Shown one piece after another: positions 1-4,993 of a stretch of 6,879 nt of DNA. The position numbers and the translations under genes were made by a program. The stretch's first letter is position 1. The number at the start of each line of letters is the position of its first letter. The DNA comes from JAQVPN01 sp036170435 (GTDB taxonomy: Bacteria; Patescibacteriota; Gracilibacteria; BD1-5; UBA6164): NCBI GenBank assembly GCA_036170435.1, contig JAVHPF010000094.1, positions 1 to 6,879 on the forward strand, read 5' to 3'. The notes beneath the pieces were generated by a model that did no database searches, was not told the origin of the DNA, and was given only the letters and a program-made list of their open reading frames with translations.

Positions 1-27
1 ATTATAAGTCTTTTAAAAAATTTGCAA
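1..27 (-). promoter_or_regulatory. Possible promoter for a minus-strand gene left of the window
   Basis: Read on the minus strand, TATAAT lies at 1-6 and TTGCAA at 22-27, separated by 15 nt. The -10 is perfect but the spacer is short and the -35 is mediocre. It overlaps the T-rich tail of the rpsU terminator, so it could start a new transcript for the next gene, which is outside the window. In such AT-rich DNA a chance match is quite possible. Confidence 0.22.
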
Positions 28-61
28 AAAATAAATCCTCAAAAATTTGAGGATTTATTTT
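24..61 (-). terminator. Intrinsic terminator of rpsU
   Basis: A perfect inverted repeat has arms 29-43 and 46-60, 15 bp each (28/61 also pairs), with a CCTC/GAGG core inside A/T flanks. On the minus strand the hairpin lies 8 nt after the rpsU stop and is followed by a T-rich stretch (TTTTTGC, then a T6 run). This is the standard rho-independent layout and makes rpsU monocistronic at its 3' end. The symmetry and the T run on the plus-strand side could also stop transcripts entering from the left. Confidence 0.8.
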
Positions 62-68
62 CTTAAAA

Positions 69-269
69 CTAGAAGTAAGTTCTAGCATTCAATTCTCTAT
101 ACTTATTTCTAACTATAGCTTTTTCTCTGGTTTTTCTAGCACTTGGATCTTTAGTTACATATCTTTCATATTTCACTTTATTAGCGATTCTTGATTGAAA
201 AAATAACTTTTTGTATCTAAGTAAAAGTTTATCAGATGTTTCAGCTTCGTTTCTGATAGCATATATCAT
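69..269 (-). CDS. rpsU: 30S ribosomal protein bS21
   Basis: This 66-residue, very basic protein matches bS21 in length and layout. It has an N-terminal strand (IYAIRNEAETSDKLLLRYKK), a central segment ending in YERYVTKDPSARKTREKA, and a basic helical tail. bS21 is a small-subunit protein near the 3' end of 16S rRNA, next to the anti-SD, and acts in translation initiation. The gene ends in TAG, contains no TGA, and is followed by a hairpin terminator. The ATG is fixed by AAGGAG 11 nt upstream (281-286), the only strong SD in the window. It is divergent from rbfA, so two ribosome-assembly genes share one control region. The family assignment is by recognised sequence pattern. Confidence 0.9.
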   Translation of the reverse strand: MIYAIRNEAETSDKLLLRYKKLFFQSRIANKVKYERYVTKDPSARKTREKAIVRNKYRELNARTYF

Positions 270-280
270 TGTATTTCTAT

Positions 281-286
281 CTCCTT
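281..286 (-). promoter_or_regulatory. Strong Shine-Dalgarno of rpsU
   Basis: On the minus strand the bases before the rpsU ATG contain AAGGAG, 11 nt from the start codon. The other seven genes here have only A/T-rich leaders without a comparable match. This SD therefore both decides the rpsU start and stands out as a possible regulatory element. Confidence 0.8.
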
Positions 287-298
287 AAGACAGATCAA

Positions 299-329
299 AT
301 TATAAAAATACTTTTTTAAAAAGTGTCCT
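299..329 (-). promoter_or_regulatory. Promoter of rpsU with an inverted repeat in the spacer
   Basis: A perfect minus-strand -10, TATAAT, lies at 299-304. The -35 is weak: GACACT at 322-327 (17-nt spacer) or AGGACA at 324-329 (19-nt spacer). The expected start of transcription gives a leader of roughly 20-25 nt carrying the SD. A palindrome ACTTTTT-T-AAAAAGT (310-324) covers the spacer and part of the -35, where a repressor could bind. The palindrome could also be a by-product of the A/T bias. Confidence 0.5.
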
Positions 330-350
330 AATTCTATTTAAAAATATTTT

Positions 351-378
351 TTGTCAAATTTAAATTTTTGCATATATT
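351..378 (+). promoter_or_regulatory. Probable promoter of the rbfA operon
   Basis: TTGTCA (351-356) and TATATT (373-378) are separated by 16 nt, with TTG at 368-370 just before the -10. Transcription would start near 385, leaving a leader of about 30 nt before the rbfA ATG. The site lies back to back with the rpsU promoter in the 146-nt divergent region (270-415). Confidence 0.5.
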
Positions 379-415
379 GTAGCAGTAATTTTTTAAAGAA
401 TAAAAACAGAGTAAA

Positions 416-775
416 ATGAAAGAAGATAGATTAAATAAAATGCAATCAATGATTGGTGATTTGGCAAGACAATTCTTGATAGAAGCAAGTATGGAAATAG
501 CTCCAGAATTTGGGCTTATAACTGTTACAAACATAAAATTAGCAAGTGATATGTCTTATCTAGATATATATGTTAGTTCTATGAAAAATAAAGAAACTTT
601 ATGTAAAGAATTAGCTAAGTTTGATTATGGAATGATAAAAAGAATGAATGCTATTGTACAACTTAGAAAAACTCCAAGAATAAGATTTAGATATGATGAA
701 GAATGAGAAGTTAGTCAAAATATAACAAGTCTTATAAATAGTTTAGATATACCAAAAGACGAAGAATTAAATTAA
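416..775 (+). CDS. rbfA: Ribosome-binding factor A
   Basis: RbfA is a small KH-type protein that binds the immature 30S subunit and helps 16S rRNA 5'-end maturation. The 119-residue product shows the family pattern: an N-terminal RLNKMQSMIGDLARQFL helix, LITVTNIKLASDMSYLDIYVS (the two beta-strands around the conserved D-L-x-x-A/D region), and the C-terminal LRKTPRIRFRYDEE. The next codon, 704-706, is TGA where RbfA proteins carry glycine (the segment equivalent to D-S-x-x-x-G-x-x-I). The frame then runs on as EVSQNITSLINSL, a normal RbfA C-terminal helix, to TAA. TGA is therefore a sense codon and the shorter reading is an artefact. The leader shows no good SD. It heads the run rbfA / ftsQ-like / hypothetical. 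Confidence 0.9.
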
Positions 776-798
776 TTTTAAAACAAGAATATAAAAAA

Positions 799-1782
799 AT
801 GTTTAAAAATATTTTAAAACAATTAAAAAAGAAGTATAAAAAACTAAAAAATAGAGATTTTTACAGAAAAATTGAAAGTGAAAAATCTAGACTTTATGTT
901 AGATGAGAACAACTTGATTTCAATAGTAGAAAAAATAAATTTCAAATTTTTAGTTTATCAAGAAAATACATAAATTTTGTTAGATATAATAATAACAAAT
1001 ACATTCCTTATTACTTTGCTATAGGGGCTTTTTTGATACTTTGAAGTATTTATATATTTTTCTATTCTTCTTATTTCGCGATTCAAAAAATATATATAGA
1101 AAGAACTGATGAATTATCAAATATAAATATTGCTTATAAAGCTATTTGAGACTATTATTGAAATTCTATAATGTTAAGTGATGAAAATGAAATAAAAGAT
1201 AAAATTATATCTTATCAAAAAAATATAAAAACAGTTGATGTTAGAAAAATGCTTCCTGATTCTATAAAAATATCTATAACTTCTTATAAATGAGCTTTTA
1301 ATACTCAAATGTTTGGAAGAGATTATATAGTAAGTAATAACTGAATTTTTATTCCTATAAAAAATTCTTCTAAACTTAAATTTGCTACGATTCATTTCAA
1401 AGATCCTGATACTTTAGGAATAATTGATTACAAAGAAATCTTATCTTGAGATGATATAAAATCAATCCAAACTCTACTTGCTAAAATAAATTGATCTCTA
1501 CTTGATATAAAAACAAAGGATTTAGATTATTTTCCTGTCGAAAGAGAATTACATATAAATTCAGACTCTTGAACAAAATATATATTTGACATTGCCTGAA
1601 ATCTAGATGAGCAAGTTTCCAAAACAAAAGCATTTCTTGATAAAAATAAAGATACACTGTGATCTAAAATAATTTATATGGATTTAAGAATAATCTGAAA
1701 AATATTCTATTGTGATGAAACTGAAAAAAATAGTTGTTATTCAAATTTAAAAAGAATTTATAATTATAATTTAACTAATTAA
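799..1782 (+). CDS. ftsQ: FtsQ/DivIB-like cell division protein (POTRA domain)
   Basis: This 327-residue protein contains 12 in-frame TGA codons read as Gly. Residues 1-69 are a long, strongly basic cytoplasmic segment, about 70-94 is a single hydrophobic transmembrane helix (FAIGAFLILGSIYIFFYSSY), and the rest is extracytoplasmic. Right after the membrane, AIQKIYIER begins a POTRA-like unit that ends in MLPDSIKISITSYKG, the typical 'LP-x-(T/S)-I-x-I' strand of FtsQ. It is followed by YIVSNNGIFIPI, matching the family's 'hLID-x-x-G' element. A late IIYMDLRIIGKIFYC resembles the C-terminal 'IDLR' strand. FtsQ/DivIB links FtsL-FtsB to the septal peptidoglycan machinery. It starts 23 nt after rbfA with no clear SD. 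Topology and motif order are seen; the exact function is inferred. Confidence 0.75.
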
Positions 1783-1784
1783 AT

Positions 1785-2564
1785 ATGTGAGAAAAAAGAT
1801 GAATAGAATTAGGATGACATTATGAATGAATGGAAATAGTTCCTTCAAAAGTTTTTTGACAATTTTCTGATAAACTTACTAAAGATTTTTCAGAATATGT
1901 TGAAAAAATACTAGACTGAGTTCAATTAAATGATTCTAAATTAACTACACATATATCAGAAGCTAAAGATAATGATCTTCTTATAACAATTTATACTAAG
2001 GTAAATTCAATAATTCCAGAACTATTATGACTTGTAAAAAATCAAAATTCTATAAAAATGAATTTTGATACTATACAAAAAAGATATAATTTAGAAAAAA
2101 GTGATTTTGTTCCAGTATTAAAAATTATAATATCTGATATTATAAGCCTATGAATATGATTGCAAGCAAAATGAATAGATGAAGAATTCAATAGTTTCTT
2201 AGAAAACATAGAAAAAAAATGAAATTGAATGTATTTTTGAGATTTAATTGACTTCATTACTATTATAGAATCTGCAATTTTAGAATCAATTAAAAGTCAT
2301 ATAGAATGACAAAAATATAAAGAATGAAATGAAGAAAAATTAAATAAACTTTTAAGTATATTTACGCTAGAAAGAAAAAGACTTATAGAACAATATTTAT
2401 ATAAAAAAGATAATGTTGAAAATTTTACTAAAGCTAGAATAATAACTGCTCTTTTCTCTGAAGAATCTTTTGACATAGAAAAAAATAGTATTGATAATTA
2501 TATTATGTATATAACTCGATTTAGAAGTAGACATCTAAAATCACCATATTTTGATATAAAATAA
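1785..2564 (+). CDS. Hypothetical helical protein (259 aa), unrecognised
   Basis: I do not recognise this family. The reading frame is open for 259 residues only if its 15 TGA codons are sense; the second codon is already TGA. The product begins MGEKRGIELGGHYEGMEIVP and looks soluble and mostly helical, with no signal peptide or membrane segment. It is rich in Ile, Lys, Glu and Asn, with alternating hydrophobic patches (LITIYTKVNSIIPELLGLV; VLKIIISDIISLGIGL). The C-terminus is basic (YITRFRSRHLKSPYF). The ATG lies 2 nt after the ftsQ-like stop, so it is probably translationally coupled and may work with the division protein. A later ATG at 1830 (residue 16) is an alternative start. Its own stop lies in the convergent terminator. 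It is a real gene by frame length and operon placement; its function is unknown. Confidence 0.7.
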
Positions 2565-2608
2565 TAAAAAATAAAGAAGAATTTTAAAATTCTTCTTTAT
2601 TTTTTATT
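2563..2608. terminator. Bidirectional terminator between converging genes
   Basis: A perfect inverted repeat has 23-nt arms (2563-2585 and 2586-2608) and its centre at AATTTT/AAAATT. The GAAGAA/TTCTTC core is flanked by A and T runs, so either strand gives a hairpin followed by U-rich RNA. It contains essentially both stop codons: TAA of the plus-strand hypothetical gene (2562-2564) and TAA of the minus-strand winged-helix gene (2604-2606). It is compact and serves both operons. Confidence 0.85.
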
Positions 2609-3209
2609 TTTCAAACTTTTCCAAAACCTTTAAATCATCTTTCAAAAAAGTATTTCAATTTTGAGTAAGTATATTGTAAATTAGTTTATCACTAAATTCA
2701 AGTCTCTTATAAAAATCATCTACTGTAATAATTGCATATTTAATCTTTCTATTGAAGAAAGTTTTAGCCAAGAAATTATTAAAATCAATTTTATCAATTT
2801 CTCAGATAAGAAAAATATCAACTATACAATTATTTCAAATATCTCTGTTTGATATAGATTCGTTAACTAAGACAAAATCTAGAGAATTTTGTAATTTAAA
2901 ATATTTTTTTACTGCTTCAAATGGATCATAAGTTTTGATAAAAAGTCATTTAAATTCATCAAGTAAGAAGAAATTTTTGTTTATATAAAAAACTTTTTTC
3001 TTGTTATCTTCTCTACTTTTTAGAACTCAAAGATCCTCTAAATTATCTAGTTCCCTTTTTATAGAATTGATTTGTTCATCCAAATCACGAGCCAAAAGTC
3101 TCATATGAAAACCTTCATTATTCCCAGCATCAAATTCTAGTATAAGTTTTTCTAATATTTTCACTCTACATTTAGATCAGATTAATTTCGATAAATCAAA
3201 GTTCTTCAT
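2604..3209 (-). CDS. Winged-helix protein with degenerate nucleotidyltransferase domain
   Basis: The 201-residue product has two parts. Residues 1 to about 80 form a winged helix: ...CRVKILEKLILEF, then FHMRLLARDLDEQINSIKREL (helix-turn-helix), LEDLGVLKSRE and the wing KKVFYIN. Residues from about 85 (LLDEFKGLFIKTYD) follow the layout of the small wHTH-plus-minimal-nucleotidyltransferase proteins common in archaea and CPR bacteria. The catalytic signature is eroded. The usual G-S is E117-S118, and S-D-x-D is C128-I-V-D131, so the glycine and one metal-binding Asp are gone while DIFLIG keeps the strand shape. I infer DNA binding or a structural role, not transferase activity. Three TGA codons are read as Gly (residues 11, 61 and 125) in the parts checked, plus others. 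The start is 5 nt after the tyrS stop, with no SD. Confidence 0.65.
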
Positions 3210-3214
3210 AAATA

Positions 3215-4420
3215 TTATTTTTGTTTAATCATTCTAAATTTTTTCTTCCCAACTTGAAGCAAAGTATACTCAATTTTTGATAATTTCAATTCGTATTTTA
3301 AATCTTTAATTACCTCACTATTCACTTTTGCTCAACCTGATGTTATTGCATCTCTTGCTTCAGATGAATTTGATACGAGTTTTGCTTCTCTCAAAGCTGT
3401 AGAAAGCATAATAGTTTCAGATTCAAATTCTAGCTTTTCTATATCTTTTTCATCAGGAATCATTCATTCACTAAGCACTTTTTCAAAATAAGTTTTTGCT
3501 TCAATTGCTGCAACTTCAGAATGATAAAGTTTAATTACTTCATGAGCTAAATCTAATTTGATATTTCTAGGATTTTCATCTGTAGCAAGTCTAGCTTCGT
3601 ATGGTTTTATTTCATCAAAGCTAAGAGTTGTACAATGAACAAAATATTTTATTATAAGTTCATCTTTGATTTCCATGATTTTTACAAACATAGAATTTGC
3701 AGTTTCATCCAAACCTATGAAATTTTTATATGATTTACTCATTTTTCTTCAATCTGTTCCTTCAATCAAGTTAAACATCATGATATCTTGTTTTTCTTTT
3801 CCATAAGCTTCTTGAAGAGTTCTACCAGCAAGTAAGTTAAAATATTGATCATTTCAACCTAATTCTACATCAGCTTCAACTGCAATACTATCATACCCTT
3901 GCATTATTGGGTATAAAAATTCTTGCAAACTTATTCTAACTCATCATTTATATCTTTTTGAAAAATTATCGCGATCAAGCATTTCAGCAACTGAGAAATT
4001 TTTAGCTAATTCCCCAACCATATTAAAATTGATTTTATCCATCCATTCTGAATTATATCTGATTTCAACTTTGTCTATATCAAGAATTTTAGCAAATTGA
4101 TTAAGGTAATTATCTGCGTTTTTTCTAGTTTCTTCACGAGTAAGCATTGGTCTTTCAGCTTCTTTATCAGAAGTATCTCAAACTTGTGCTGTAGAATCTC
4201 AGATAATTATAACTACTTGATGTCATAATTTTTGGAATTCTCTTAACTTCAAAATAGGTACCGCATGTCCAATATGAACTGTTGCACCAGTTGGATCTAT
4301 ACCAAATTTTATTCTCAGAGTTTTTCCACTTGCTAATTTTTTTTCTAAACTTGTTCTTTCTATTACTCTAGAAACTCATTTTTCTAGTAAATTTTTAATT
4401 ATTTCTTGTTTGTTTTGCAT
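3215..4420 (-). CDS. tyrS: Tyrosyl-tRNA synthetase
   Basis: TyrRS attaches tyrosine to tRNA-Tyr using ATP. The 401-residue length fits the bacterial type-2 enzymes. Class I signatures are present: FGIDPTGATVHIGH with HIGH at residues 49-52, IIIGDSTAQVGD, and KMSKS at 226-230. The tyrosine pocket stretch reads FLYPIMQGYDSIAVEADVEL, followed by GGNDQYFNLLAGR. The C-terminal ~65 residues form an S4 RNA-binding domain (LREAKLVSNSSEARDAITSGGAKVNSEV). TGA is used for some glycines (for example residues 15, 66, 74 and 81) beside GGN, so it is read through several TGAs. It sits between the CNBD and winged-helix genes with 5-nt gaps on both sides, so it is co-transcribed. The leader before ATG (AATAGATAAAAACA) has no SD. 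No T-box leader is visible. Confidence 0.95.
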
Positions 4421-4425
4421 TGTTT

Positions 4426-4818
4426 TTATCTATTATTTTCTATATTTTCTTGAACTCTTCTCATAATTTCTTTATTAAGAAAATTATCTTCGTTCATTAT
4501 TTCCAAAACAGAATTTTGACTAATAACAAGTAATTCTAAATCTGTTTTTGATACTACCGTAGCTGTTCTATCTTCTTCATTTAATAGAGCTATTTCTCAA
4601 AAAATTTCTCATTCTCAAAGAGTTGCTACTTTTTCAGAATTTATTAAAACATCAACTTCTCATGAAATAATAATATATCATTTTCAATTATTTTGATCTC
4701 ACTGATTAAGTATAATTTGCCCCGAAATATAAGTTTCTTTTTCAAGATTATTTAATAAGTTTTTTACTATTTCTTTATCTATTCCAGCAAATATTTTCAA
4801 ATTATATAGTTCGTCCAT
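4426..4818 (-). CDS. Stand-alone cyclic nucleotide-binding domain protein
   Basis: The 130 residues are almost entirely one CNBD of the CRP/PKA-regulatory fold. The N-terminal helix FAGIDKEIVKNLLNNLE leads into ISGQIILNQGD and GYIIISGEVDVLIN. The phosphate-binding cassette is E-I-F-G-E-I-A-L-L-N-E-E-D-R-T-A-T-V, with E75 and R84 in the positions that bind ribose and cyclic phosphate, and a helix follows (NKEIMRRVQENI). There is no helix-turn-helix, so it is not a CRP-type regulator by itself. It probably acts as a ligand-responsive subunit or adaptor; cAMP is the family's usual ligand, but some CRP-like proteins bind c-di-GMP. It is first in the CNBD-tyrS-wHTH cluster and divergent from the c-di-GMP phosphodiesterase gene. 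TGA codons supply several glycines. The domain is well supported; its partner is unknown. Confidence 0.88.
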
Positions 4819-4852
4819 CTTCAAAATATTAAAATTCTAATTTTATGTCTTA

Positions 4853-4880
4853 AATATAGAGATTTTTTATAAATAATCAA
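4853..4880 (-). promoter_or_regulatory. Probable promoter of the CNBD-tyrS operon
   Basis: On the minus strand TTGATT (4875-4880) and TATATT (4853-4858) are 16 nt apart. Transcription would start near 4846, leaving a leader of about 28 nt before the CNBD ATG. A second -35-like TTGTCT lies just upstream (4880-4885). The leader TTTTAATATTTTGAAG has no useful SD. Confidence 0.45.
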
Positions 4881-4955
4881 GACAATTTATAAGTTCTAGA
4901 CTTAGATTAATAAATTAAATATTTTTATTTGCATTAAATAAGAAAATAATTAATG

Positions 4956-4977
4956 TTCAAAACTTGAAAGCTATAAA
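4956..4977 (+). promoter_or_regulatory. Candidate -10 and operator upstream of the CZB-EAL gene
   Basis: The 175-nt divergent region (4819-4993) is about 85% A+T and holds no gene. On the plus side a TATAAAAT box (4972-4979) lies 14 nt before the ATG, but no good -35 is found at 16-18 nt. A perfect short inverted repeat TTCAA-AAC-TTGAA (4956-4968) sits directly upstream of the box, where an activator or repressor could act. A poor -35 next to a dyad would fit activator-dependent transcription, but short dyads are common in such DNA. Confidence 0.3.
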
Positions 4978-4993
4978 ATAAAAATATCAAATT

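Noticed and set aside
334..534. Minus-strand open frame opposite the start of rbfA
   Set aside because: It is antisense to the conserved N-terminal half of RbfA, has a low-complexity Ile/Leu/Asn/Lys composition and no SD, and crosses the divergent promoter region.
704..706. Premature stop truncating RbfA, or widespread pseudogenes in the window
   Set aside because: The TGA lies at a conserved Gly and the frame continues with typical family sequence. The same is true in every other gene checked, so recoding explains it better than decay.
1174..1395. Minus-strand frame opposite the ftsQ-like gene
   Set aside because: It is rich in Tyr, Ile, Phe and Arg, as expected for the complement of A/T-rich coding sequence, and lies inside a longer gene that explains the region.
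2042..2257. Minus-strand frame opposite the hypothetical gene
   Set aside because: It has no initiation signal and a composition typical of a shadow frame; the plus-strand frame is three times longer under code 25.
3464..4147. Two separate short genes in the tyrS region (3464-3742 and 3944-4147)
   Set aside because: They are fragments of one tyrS created by treating TGA as stop. The 401-residue code-25 frame carries HIGH, KMSKS and the S4 domain in order.
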